7,330 bases of DNA from Burkholderiales bacterium (GCA_005788065.1 SXZD01000062.1:1-7330), one strand, 5' to 3'. Positions 1 to 5,700 are shown, numbered from the stretch's first letter. The notes: a model not told the origin generated them from the letters alone. Translations and numbers: made by a program.

Positions 1-1
1 C

Positions 2-592
2 GACCAGCGCGACCTCATCCTGCACGTCATTGAAGAGGTGGCCTCTCAGGTTTTCATACCGCTGACCGTCGGCGGCGGCGTGCGCAAGGTGGAGGACGTG
101 CGAAGGCTTCTCAATGCGGGCGCGGACAAAGTGTCCATGAACACCGCTGCCGTGCAGAACCCCGATCTGGTCGCCAATGCGTCCAGTTTCTACGGTTCGC
201 AATGCATTGTGGTGGCCATCGATGCCAAAGCCAAGGCCGGTGGCGGCTGGGAAGTCTTTACCCATGGTGGACGCAATTCCACCGGCATTGACGTACTGGA
301 CTGGGCGCGCCGCATGCAGCAGGCCGGCGCCGGTGAATTGTTGCTCACCAGCATGGACCGCGACGGTACCAAATCCGGTTTCGACCTCGAACTGACCCGT
401 GCGGTGTCCGAGGCTGTCACCATCCCGGTCATTGCCAGCGGTGGCGTGGGCAATCTGCAGCATCTGGCTGACGGCGTCAAACAAGGCAAGGCCAGTGCCG
501 TGCTGGCCGCGAGCATTTTTCACTACGGCGAATACACCGTGGGGCAAGCCAAGGCGCTGATGGCCAGCCAGGGCATACAGGTGCGTCAGTGA
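2..592 (+). CDS. hisF: Imidazole glycerol phosphate synthase cyclase subunit HisF (5' end missing)
   Basis: HisF is the cyclase half of the cytoplasmic HisF-HisH complex. It uses ammonia supplied by HisH to turn PRFAR into imidazole glycerol phosphate and AICAR. The reading frame is open from base 2 (first residues DQRDLILHVIEE) to a TGA at 590-592, giving 196 residues; roughly 55-65 N-terminal residues, including the first catalytic aspartate, lie before the window. Visible family signatures are the phosphate-binding PLTVGGGVR loop, DKVSMNTAAV, the TSMDRDGTKSG segment carrying the second catalytic aspartate, and PVIASGGVG near the C-terminus, all typical of the (beta/alpha)8 barrel. The first in-window start-like codon (GTG at 38) is internal and should not be taken as the start. 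The gene leads the hisF-hisI-hisE series, and its stop overlaps the ATG of a 7-codon minicistron. The identification is secure. Confidence 0.97.
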   Translation, partial: DQRDLILHVIEEVASQVFIPLTVGGGVRKVEDVRRLLNAGADKVSMNTAAVQNPDLVANASSFYGSQCIVVAIDAKAKAGGGWEVFTHGGRNSTGIDVLDWARRMQQAGAGELLLTSMDRDGTKSGFDLELTRAVSEAVTIPVIASGGVGNLQHLADGVKQGKASAVLAASIFHYGEYTVGQAKALMASQGIQVRQ

Positions 593-615
593 TGTTCGAA
601 ATGAGGGCAGCGTGA
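592..615 (+). other. Seven-codon minicistron bridging hisF and hisI
   Basis: An ATG at 592-594 overlaps the hisF stop (TGATG, 590-594). It opens a frame reading M-F-E-M-R-A-A and ends at TGA 613-615, which overlaps the GTG start of hisI (GTGA, 612-615). A ribosome ending hisF could therefore reinitiate here and be delivered to the hisI start. The overlaps are seen directly; translation of the minicistron is inference, and no ribosome-binding site of its own is evident. It could equally be a chance arrangement in a 19-base gap. Confidence 0.3.
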
Positions 616-1034
616 GCGCAGATGTTGACGTGAACCAGCCGTGGCTGGACGCCGTACGTTTTGATGAACGCGGTTTGGTGACCGCCATCGCGCAGGACGA
701 TGCCACCGGTCGCATCCTCATGGTGGCCTGGATGAACCGCGAAGCGCTGCAGGAAACTGCTGACACCCGCTACGCCACCTATTTTTCGCGCTCGCGCAAC
801 CGCCTGTGGCGCAAGGGCGAAGAGTCGGGTCACCGACAGCGCGTGCATGCCATCCGCCTGGACTGTGATGGCGACGTCATCATCCTGCGCATCACACAGG
901 AAGGTGGCATTGCCTGCCACACAGGTCGCGAGAGCTGTTTTTTCCATGAATTGCAGGTGTCGGATGCAGGCGAGCCCCGTTGGGCGCCCGTGGATCCGGT
1001 CATCAAGGACCCCTCCGTCATTTACCGGAAATAA
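612..1034 (+). CDS. hisI: Phosphoribosyl-AMP cyclohydrolase HisI
   Basis: HisI opens the adenine ring of phosphoribosyl-AMP to give ProFAR, the third step of histidine biosynthesis, as a cytoplasmic zinc- and magnesium-dependent enzyme. The 140-residue product is the normal stand-alone length. It shows VAWMNREAL (about residues 38-46), SRSRNRLWRKGEESGH (59-74) and the metal site: the DxDxD aspartates at 84, 86 and 88 and the cysteines at 85, 102 and 109 (LDCDGD, ACHTGRESCFF). I chose the GTG at 612 because GAGGG sits at 603-607, 4 bases upstream, and because the core fold (WLDAVRFDERGLV) starts about 10 residues in; GTG 630 is a less likely alternative. It follows hisF by 19 bases and precedes hisE by 4. 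HisI and HisE are separate here, unlike the fused HisIE of enteric bacteria. Confidence 0.96.
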   Translation: MSADVDVNQPWLDAVRFDERGLVTAIAQDDATGRILMVAWMNREALQETADTRYATYFSRSRNRLWRKGEESGHRQRVHAIRLDCDGDVIILRITQEGGIACHTGRESCFFHELQVSDAGEPRWAPVDPVIKDPSVIYRK

Positions 1035-1038
1035 GACC

Positions 1039-1464
1039 ATGTCATCATCCAAACCAGTCGGTGCCTCAGGCGAAGCAGTCGAGACGGGCCATGCCGGCGA
1101 TACGGGCGATGTGCTCAGCGCACTGGCTGCTGTGCTTGAAACGCGAAAGGGTGGCGACCCGGATGCATCCTATGTGGCGCGTCTGTTCCACAAGGGTCAG
1201 GATGCCATCCTGAAAAAAATCGGCGAGGAGGCGACAGAGGTTGTCATGGCCTCCAAGGATCAGGCGCCGGCCAGTGTGGTCAATGAAATGGCCGATCTGT
1301 GGTTCCATTCCATGGTGCTGCTGTCCTGGCATGGCCTGTCGCCCAGCGACGTGCTTGGCGAGTTGCAGCGGCGGGTCGGATTATCCGGTCTGGAAGAAAA
1401 GGCCAGCCGCAAGGCACGTGAGCGTGAACAACGTGAAAGCCAAGACAAAGGAGCACAGGGATGA
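1039..1464 (+). CDS. hisE: Phosphoribosyl-ATP pyrophosphatase HisE
   Basis: HisE removes pyrophosphate from phosphoribosyl-ATP, the second step of histidine biosynthesis, giving the substrate of HisI. The 141-residue protein has the all-alpha MazG-like fold signature: SYVARLFHKGQDAILKKIG, then EE-x2-E at residues 63, 64 and 67 and E-x2-D at 83 and 86 (NEMADLWFH), the magnesium-binding acidic residues. The ATG at 1039 is preceded by GGAAATAAGA (1027-1036). The frame remains open upstream inside hisI, but that stretch is out of frame with hisI and carries no HisI motif, so there is no fusion. About 22 low-complexity residues (S, G, A, E and T rich) precede the core, so a shorter start at GTG 1111 is possible, though I favour ATG 1039. 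The C-terminal 25 residues are very rich in K, R, E and Q. Its stop overlaps the hinT start (ATGA). Confidence 0.95.
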   Translation: MSSSKPVGASGEAVETGHAGDTGDVLSALAAVLETRKGGDPDASYVARLFHKGQDAILKKIGEEATEVVMASKDQAPASVVNEMADLWFHSMVLLSWHGLSPSDVLGELQRRVGLSGLEEKASRKAREREQRESQDKGAQG

Positions 1465-1811
1465 GTCAGGACTGCATTTTTTGCAAAATCGTGCGTGGCG
1501 AAATCCCGTGCAAAAAAGTCTATGAAGACGACGAGATCCTGGCCTTCCATGACATCCGGCCTGCAGCCCCGGTGCACTTTCTGATCATTCCCAAGCAGCA
1601 CATCGAATCGCTGGCAACGGCCGACATGTCGCATCAGGCTGTTCTGGGTCGCATGCTGGCCAAAGCAGGCGAACTGGCGGTCAGCCAGGGGCTGACTGAT
1701 GGCTTCCGTACTATCGTAAACACGGGGCGCGTGGGTTGTCAGGAGGTGTATCATCTACACATACACATTCTGGGCGGCCCGAATCCGCTGGGGCCGATGC
1801 TGGCGCACTGA
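1461..1811 (+). CDS. hinT: HinT-type histidine triad (HIT) hydrolase
   Basis: This is a 116-residue protein of the HIT superfamily, branch I (HinT/PKCI). Members are cytoplasmic dimers that hydrolyse AMP-lysine and other purine nucleoside phosphoramidates. The signature HLHIHILGG places the triad at H98, H100 and H102. CIFCKIVRGEIPC at the N-terminus with cysteines 5 and 8, and PVHFLIIPKQHI at 37-48, are also typical, as is the length. The ATG at 1461 overlaps the hisE stop by 4 bases (ATGA, 1461-1464) and has a strong AAAGGAG at 1447-1453, 7 bases upstream, so it is both coupled and independently well initiated. A HIT gene between hisE and tatA is common in Burkholderiales. A physiological tie to histidine synthesis is not established. 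The family call is secure; the physiological substrate is unknown. Confidence 0.94.
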   Translation: MSQDCIFCKIVRGEIPCKKVYEDDEILAFHDIRPAAPVHFLIIPKQHIESLATADMSHQAVLGRMLAKAGELAVSQGLTDGFRTIVNTGRVGCQEVYHLHIHILGGPNPLGPMLAH

Positions 1812-1854
1812 ATGCGCCGGCGGCATTGAAAACCAGGACACAGGAGTCTACAAA

Positions 1855-2112
1855 ATGGGTTCATTCAGTATCTGGCATTGGTTAATCGTTCTGCTCATCG
1901 TCATGCTGGTGTTCGGCACCAAAAAGCTGCGAAACATGGGTTCTGACCTGGGTGGTGCAGTCAAGGGCTTCAAAGAGGGTATGAAAGACGGTAACGATGC
2001 CGCTGGTGGTACCGCAGGCTCTGCACCGGGCGCAGTCCCAGCCCAGACAGTGGCGCAGGTCGATGCGTCCAAGACCATCGATGTCGTCGCCCGCGAAAAG
2101 TCATCCAACTGA
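1855..2112 (+). CDS. tatA: Twin-arginine translocase subunit TatA
   Basis: TatA is the small, multi-copy inner-membrane component that assembles around TatBC to pass folded proteins. The 85-residue protein has one N-terminal transmembrane helix (about residues 6-20), the F20-G21 hinge at the place expected for the family, and an amphipathic helix (TKKLRNMGSDLGGAVKGFKEGM), followed by a Gly/Ala/Pro-rich hydrophilic tail. Residue 8 is histidine (FSIWHW), in contrast to glutamate at residue 8 of TatB downstream, which helps tell the two paralogues apart. The ATG at 1855 has AGGAG at 1842-1846, 8 bases upstream. The gene follows hinT by 43 bases with no clear promoter or terminator in between, and precedes tatB by 45 bases. 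The call is secure. Confidence 0.96.
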   Translation: MGSFSIWHWLIVLLIVMLVFGTKKLRNMGSDLGGAVKGFKEGMKDGNDAAGGTAGSAPGAVPAQTVAQVDASKTIDVVAREKSSN

Positions 2113-2157
2113 TGATCGCTGCCCTACGCCGAACGCAGGTGTTTCTGAATCCATTCC

Positions 2158-2919
2158 ATGTTTGACGTCGGCTTCTCAGAAATGCTGGTCATCGGGATCG
2201 TGGCCCTGGTGGTCATCGGTCCCGAACGTCTGCCCAAGGTAGCCCGAACGCTGGGGCACCTCATGGGTCGGGCGCAGCGCTACGTCAACGACGTCAAGCG
2301 CGACATTGATCGCGAAATGCAGGTTGACGAGTTGCGCAAGCTGCAAGCCGAAATGCAGGAAACGGCCCGCAGCATCGAGACCTCGGTCACCACGCAGGTC
2401 ACCGAGGTCAAATCCGAACTGGACAAGGCGCAGGATACGCTCAACCAGTTTGCACAACAGACAGAAGACCTTACCCGTCTGGACAATCCGCTGGCATCTG
2501 CCCCGACTGCGACCGATGATGCGCAGGCCGCCACCGAAGCCGGTATGGACAACAGTGAGGCATCGCAGTCCGTGGAACTTGTTTCTGAGCCCGCGCCCGG
2601 GCCCGAGTCCGCCCCTGCGCCCCCGCAACTGAACCAACCCGGCCCGCAAGCGCAGGCGGGCTCCTCATCCAACCCTGCCGCCGAACCTGATCCCGCTGCG
2701 CAAGCCAAGGCCGACTCTGGTGTCGCAGCCGAATCTGACGCTGAAGGCGACCTCATGCGCCACCAGTTGGACCATGTCGTAGAGGATTATTCCGAAGGCA
2801 TCATGGGCCCCAACACCACCATTGCCCCGCCGCCTCCGCCTCCGGTGACGCCAGGTGGAGCGGCTGGCGCAGCCGTCCGGCAGGTGCTGGTACATGTGGA
2901 TGTGCCGCCGGTAACCTGA
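2158..2919 (+). CDS. tatB: Twin-arginine translocase subunit TatB with long Pro/Ala-rich tail
   Basis: TatB forms the substrate-receptor complex with TatC in the inner membrane. The N-terminus is diagnostic: MFDVGFSEMLVIGIVALVVI, with E8 in the membrane helix and the GPERLP hinge at 21-26. A long, probably helical, charged segment follows (about 27-105), and then about 145 low-complexity residues rich in P, A, E, S and Q, including six consecutive prolines at 224-229. At 253 residues it is much longer than the E. coli protein (about 170); the excess is in the tail. The ATG at 2158 is forced, since an in-frame TGA lies at 2146-2148 and there is no other start between. No good Shine-Dalgarno sequence precedes it; the nearest purine patch, GCAGG at 2135-2139, is 18 bases away. 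The call is secure; the role of the tail is unknown. Confidence 0.96.
   Translation: MFDVGFSEMLVIGIVALVVIGPERLPKVARTLGHLMGRAQRYVNDVKRDIDREMQVDELRKLQAEMQETARSIETSVTTQVTEVKSELDKAQDTLNQFAQQTEDLTRLDNPLASAPTATDDAQAATEAGMDNSEASQSVELVSEPAPGPESAPAPPQLNQPGPQAQAGSSSNPAAEPDPAAQAKADSGVAAESDAEGDLMRHQLDHVVEDYSEGIMGPNTTIAPPPPPPVTPGGAAGAAVRQVLVHVDVPPVT
2827..2844 (+). other. Six-proline run in the TatB tail
   Basis: Six consecutive proline codons (CCG and CCT) encode TatB residues 224-229, about 25 codons before the tatB stop. Runs of three or more prolines are known to stall ribosomes unless EF-P acts, so slow translation here could bear on initiation at tatC, whose start lies 85 bases downstream. The run is seen directly; any regulatory effect is inference. 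Confidence 0.6.
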
Positions 2920-2929
2920 CCTGACCCCC

Positions 2930-3673
2930 ATGAATGCCCCACAGGAAGAAACCTTCGTATCCCATCTGGTCGAACTCAGAGACCGCCTGCTGCGCGCCGT
3001 GATCGCGGTCGGTGTGGTGTTCATCATCCTGATGATCTGGCCCGGTGCCGCTTATTTCTGGGACACGCTGGCCACGCCCTTGCAGGCTGCCCTGCCCGAG
3101 GGCACCAAGATGATCGCCACCGGTGTCATCACGCCCTTCATGATCCCCATCAAGCTCACCGGCATGGTGGCTTTTGTGGTGGCGCTGCCTTATGTGCTGT
3201 TCCAGGGGTGGGCTTTTGTGGCGCCGGGTCTGTATCAGCACGAAAAGCGTCTGGCATTGCCCTTGGTCATCTCAAGCACCCTGCTGTTTTTGGCAGGCAT
3301 CGCCTTTTGCCACTACATCGTGTTTGGCAGCGTTTTCCGTTTCATTGCCGAATTTGCGCCGTCGAGCATCACCCCTGCGCCTGACATCGAGGCTTATCTG
3401 AGCTTTGTCATGACCATGTTTGTGGCGTTCGGTGTCACCTTCGAGGTGCCCATCGTGGTGGTCGTGCTGGTGTATTTTGGTGTGGTCACCATCGACAAAC
3501 TGATCGAAGCCCGTGGCTACGTCATTGTCGGAGCCTTTGTGATTGCGGCTGTGGTCACGCCGCCGGACGTCATGTCGCAGCTGTTCCTGGCGATCCCGCT
3601 GTGCCTGTTATACGAACTGGGTATCCTGATCGCGCGGGCGGTGGGGCGCAGGCAACAAGAACTGCTCGAATAG
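2930..3673 (+). CDS. tatC: Sec-independent protein translocase TatC
   Basis: TatC is the six-helix inner-membrane receptor for twin-arginine signal peptides. The 247-residue protein is of usual length and keeps the functional residues at a constant +2 offset from E. coli after the first loop: E15 and R17 (LVELRDRLL), P50 (TPLQ), F96 and E105 (WAFVAPGLYQHEK), E172 (AFGVTFEVP) and D213 (TPPD). Hydrophobic segments fall at about 21-38, 75-98, 111-133, 158-181, 196-210 and 216-235. The ATG at 2930 is forced by an in-frame TAA at 2912-2914. It starts 10 bases after the tatB stop, with only pyrimidine-rich CCTGACCTGACCCCC (2915-2929) before it and no Shine-Dalgarno match, so coupling to tatB translation is likely. 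It ends 6 bases before the stop of the convergent protease gene. The call is secure. Confidence 0.97.
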   Translation: MNAPQEETFVSHLVELRDRLLRAVIAVGVVFIILMIWPGAAYFWDTLATPLQAALPEGTKMIATGVITPFMIPIKLTGMVAFVVALPYVLFQGWAFVAPGLYQHEKRLALPLVISSTLLFLAGIAFCHYIVFGSVFRFIAEFAPSSITPAPDIEAYLSFVMTMFVAFGVTFEVPIVVVVLVYFGVVTIDKLIEARGYVIVGAFVIAAVVTPPDVMSQLFLAIPLCLLYELGILIARAVGRRQQELLE

Positions 3674-3679
3674 AAACGT

Positions 3680-4858
3680 TCAGTCTTCCTCCGGCATCTT
3701 CGTCATGCGCGGCGGAGTCGGGCGCTTGCCTATCTTGACCTGAACTCTCGTTTCCTTGCCATTGCGCAAGAGGGTCAGCGGGCTGGTGTCTTCGGGCTTC
3801 AGCTGCGCGATCAGGTTCAGCATGTCTGTGGTGTCGCGCACCGGCGCATCGCCTACCTTCAGCAAGATGTCGCCCACCTTGATACCGGCCTTGTCGGCAG
3901 GGCCACCTTTCATGACGCCAGTGATGATGGTGCCCTCTTTCACCGACAGACGCAGTGCGTCGGCCAGTTCAGGCGTCAGGTCCTGAGGTTCCACGCCGAT
4001 ATAGCCGCGCACCACGCTGCCGGTGGTCAGGATGGCTTCCATGACCTGTCGCGCCGTGCTGGCCGGTATGGCAAAGCCGATGCCCAGCGATCCGCCAGAG
4101 CGTGAATAAATGGCCGTGTTGATGCCCAGCAGATGACCTTCGGCATCCACCAGTGCGCCACCGGAGTTCCCCGGGTTGATGGCCGCATCGGTTTGGATGA
4201 AGTTTTCAAAGGTGTTGATGCCCAGATGGCTGCGGCCCAGCGCACTGACGATGCCCATGGTCACGGTCTGTCCCACGCCAAACGGGTTTCCGATGGCCAG
4301 CACCACATCGCCGACCTGCGTCTGTGCCACGTTGCCGAACGTGATGGTGGGCGGGTTGGCAATATCGATCTTCAGCACGGCCAGATCCGTCTCCGGGTCG
4401 CTGCCCACGACCTTGGCAATTGCCTTGCGGCCATCTGCCAGAGCCACTTCAATTTCATCGGCTGCTTCGATCACATGATGGTTGGTCAGAATGTGGCCCT
4501 GCGCACTGACAATGACACCGGAACCCAGACTGGAGCTGCGCTCGCGCCGCCCACCTTTGGGCTCATCATCGTCCCCGAAAAAGCGGCGGAACTGCGGGTC
4601 ATCGAGCAGGGGGTGTCCCGGCGGCAGCCGCATCTCCTGCGTCGTGTAGATGTTGACCACCGCAGGCATGGCGGCGCGGGAGGCCTGGCTCAGCCCCATC
4701 GCACTAAGTTTCGGGTTCGGCGCTGCCTCGAAAACCTGTACCATCGACGACATCAGGCGTGCGCTGCTCCACTCGGGCTTCAGTGTGGTGACGACAAACA
4801 GGATGGCCACTGTGATGGTGGCGGTCTGTGCAAAATTCAGCCAGAGCTTTTTGAGCAT
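3680..4858 (-). CDS. Membrane-anchored HtrA/DegS-like serine protease (one PDZ domain)
   Basis: This is an S1C-family (HtrA/Do) serine endopeptidase, expected to be tethered to the inner membrane and to act in the periplasm on misfolded or regulatory proteins. From the chosen ATG (4858-4856) it is 392 residues. It has an N-terminal hydrophobic anchor at about 9-25, a trypsin-like domain (about 60-275) with the triad H128 (LTNHHVI), D158 (PETDLAVLKI) and S232 (NPGNSGGAL), and a single PDZ domain starting near RGYIGV at 285. One PDZ plus an uncleaved-looking anchor resembles DegS rather than two-PDZ DegP. I cannot say that it cleaves an RseA-like anti-sigma factor, since none is nearby. The frame is open further upstream to TTG 4903, giving 15 more residues, but starting at MLKKLWLNFAQ puts the anchor at the N-terminus; neither start has a good Shine-Dalgarno sequence. 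It is antisense to its neighbours on both sides. Confidence 0.93.
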   Translation of the reverse strand: MLKKLWLNFAQTATITVAILFVVTTLKPEWSSARLMSSMVQVFEAAPNPKLSAMGLSQASRAAMPAVVNIYTTQEMRLPPGHPLLDDPQFRRFFGDDDEPKGGRRERSSSLGSGVIVSAQGHILTNHHVIEAADEIEVALADGRKAIAKVVGSDPETDLAVLKIDIANPPTITFGNVAQTQVGDVVLAIGNPFGVGQTVTMGIVSALGRSHLGINTFENFIQTDAAINPGNSGGALVDAEGHLLGINTAIYSRSGGSLGIGFAIPASTARQVMEAILTTGSVVRGYIGVEPQDLTPELADALRLSVKEGTIITGVMKGGPADKAGIKVGDILLKVGDAPVRDTTDMLNLIAQLKPEDTSPLTLLRNGKETRVQVKIGKRPTPPRMTKMPEED

Positions 4859-4871
4859 GAAAGGATGGTCG
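4859..4871. promoter_or_regulatory. 13-base divergent junction between the protease and Nif3 genes
   Basis: Only 13 bases separate the minus-strand ATG of the protease gene (4858-4856) from the plus-strand ATG of the Nif3 gene (4872). No promoter fits in this space, so each gene's promoter must lie within the other's 5' coding sequence, or transcripts start almost at the codon. I found no convincing -35/-10 pair on either side. The spacing depends on both start choices. Confidence 0.6.
4860..4865 (+). promoter_or_regulatory. Ribosome-binding site of the Nif3 gene
   Basis: AAAGGA ends 6 bases before the ATG at 4872 and decides that start over the in-frame upstream ATG at 4857, which has no comparable site. 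It lies 1 base from the protease start codon on the other strand. Confidence 0.7.
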
Positions 4872-5636
4872 ATGGTCGGTGAGTCTTCAGTATCCCGCAA
4901 CAACCTGCAGCAACTCTTGGATGGATGGCTGCAGGCAGTGCCCGTCAGCGATTATTGCCCAAACGGTCTGCAGGTGGAAGGACGGGCTGATATTCACCGG
5001 GTTGTCACGGGGGTGACGGCCTCGCTCGAGTTTCTGGAAAAGGCAATCGCGGCGGGTGCGGATGCCGTGCTGGTGCACCATGGATTGTTCTGGAAGGGCG
5101 ACCCTGCCGTGCTCACGGGCTTTCGGCGGGCGAGGCTGGCGCGCGTGCTGGAGGCGCAACTCAATGTGTTTGCCTACCACCTGCCGCTGGATCTGCATCC
5201 GGAGATGGGCAATAACGTGCAGTTGGGCGCGCAGTTGGGCTGGACACTCGAGCGGCGCACCGGTGACAAGGGTCTGGTCTGTGTCGGTTCTCCACAACAG
5301 GCTCTGACGGTGGGCCAGTGGTGCGAGCGGATTGAAGCTGCGTTTGGTCGTCATGTCGACTGCATCGGTGACCGGGCTCGTCCGGTGAGCCGGGTGGCCT
5401 GGTGCACGGGTGGTGCAGCCTCCTATGTTGAACAGGCCGCACTGGCAGGTGCTGACATCTATCTCACCGGCGAACTGTCAGAGCCCGCCGTGCATGTGGC
5501 GCGCGAGACTGGCTGTGTGCTGTTGGGTGCCGGACATCATGCAACCGAGCGCGGTGGCGTGCTGGCCGTGGGCGAACGGCTGCGGCAGGAAACCGGCGTG
5601 GACGTGCAGTTCATCGACTGTCCGGTGCCCGTTTGA
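4872..5636 (+). CDS. Nif3-like dinuclear metal-centre hexameric protein
   Basis: This 254-residue protein belongs to the Nif3/YbgI family (DUF34), whose members form toroidal hexamers with a two-metal site; the family is often labelled 'GTP cyclohydrolase I type 2', but the physiological role is not settled. Metal-binding motifs are in the right order: VLVHHGLFW (H69, H70), AYHLPLDLH (D107) and GHHATE (H222, E226), matching the spacing of the E. coli protein. Length and the start of the fold (LQQLLDGWLQ, then DYCPNGLQVEG) fit the family. The ATG at 4872 has AAAGGA 6 bases upstream; ATG 4857 would add five residues and overlap the divergent protease start by 2 bases. The gene is followed by a 224-base gap with candidate promoters, so petA is probably expressed separately. 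The family call is secure; the function is unknown. Confidence 0.93.
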   Translation: MVGESSVSRNNLQQLLDGWLQAVPVSDYCPNGLQVEGRADIHRVVTGVTASLEFLEKAIAAGADAVLVHHGLFWKGDPAVLTGFRRARLARVLEAQLNVFAYHLPLDLHPEMGNNVQLGAQLGWTLERRTGDKGLVCVGSPQQALTVGQWCERIEAAFGRHVDCIGDRARPVSRVAWCTGGAASYVEQAALAGADIYLTGELSEPAVHVARETGCVLLGAGHHATERGGVLAVGERLRQETGVDVQFIDCPVPV

Positions 5637-5647
5637 AATGTATCTGA

Positions 5648-5700
5648 GGTGCGTCAAAATTGTTAATTCAGTTTGCGCTGACCGATAAAACTGTCGCACC
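5648..5700. repeat. Nested inverted repeats downstream of the Nif3 gene
   Basis: The outer arms are GGTGCG (5648-5653) and CGCACC (5695-5700). Between them lie inner arms CAGTTT (5669-5674) and AAACTG (5688-5693) with a 13-base loop. The two right arms are one base apart, while the left arms are separated by 15 bases, so a transcript could fold as two stacked 6-bp stems with a one-sided bulge. There is no U-tract after it, so it is not a standard intrinsic terminator. It could be an RNA structure, a protein site or chance. Confidence 0.35.
5660..5689 (+). promoter_or_regulatory. Weak upstream sigma70-like promoter candidate for petAB
   Basis: TTGTTA (5660-5665, 4 of 6 to TTGACA) is followed after 18 bases by GATAAA (5684-5689, 4 of 6 to TATAAT). 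It overlaps the inner inverted repeat. Such partial matches are common in AT-richer intergenic DNA, so this is a low-confidence candidate. Confidence 0.22.

Noticed and set aside
847..1038. Upstream in-frame extension of hisE through hisI, suggesting a HisIE-like fusion.
   Set aside because: The extension is out of frame with hisI and encodes none of its motifs; the ATG at 1039 with GGAAATAAGA upstream is the sensible start.
477..1052. A 191-codon minus-strand open frame over the hisF end and hisI.
   Set aside because: It spans two confidently identified genes on the opposite strand and shows no protein family signature.
1811..1827. Hairpin AATGC-GCCGGCG-GCATT just after hinT, as a possible terminator before tatA.
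   Set aside because: The stem is only 5 bp, partly AT, and no T-run follows. At best it is a minor structure, and I treat hinT-tatA as cotranscribed.
2176..2756. Two minus-strand open frames of about 157 codons opposite tatB.
   Set aside because: They are biased, low-complexity translations (Gly/Arg or Ser/Ala/Cys rich) caused by the repetitive tatB tail, with no family features.
4133..4882. A 249-codon plus-strand open frame antisense to the HtrA-like protease gene.
   Set aside because: It lies wholly opposite a gene with a complete catalytic triad and PDZ domain, its translation shows no family motif, and long antisense frames are expected in GC-rich coding DNA.
4859..4903. Minus-strand extension of the protease to TTG 4903.
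   Set aside because: It would put 15 polar residues before the membrane anchor, uses a rare start codon with AGG too close to it, and overlaps the Nif3 coding region.
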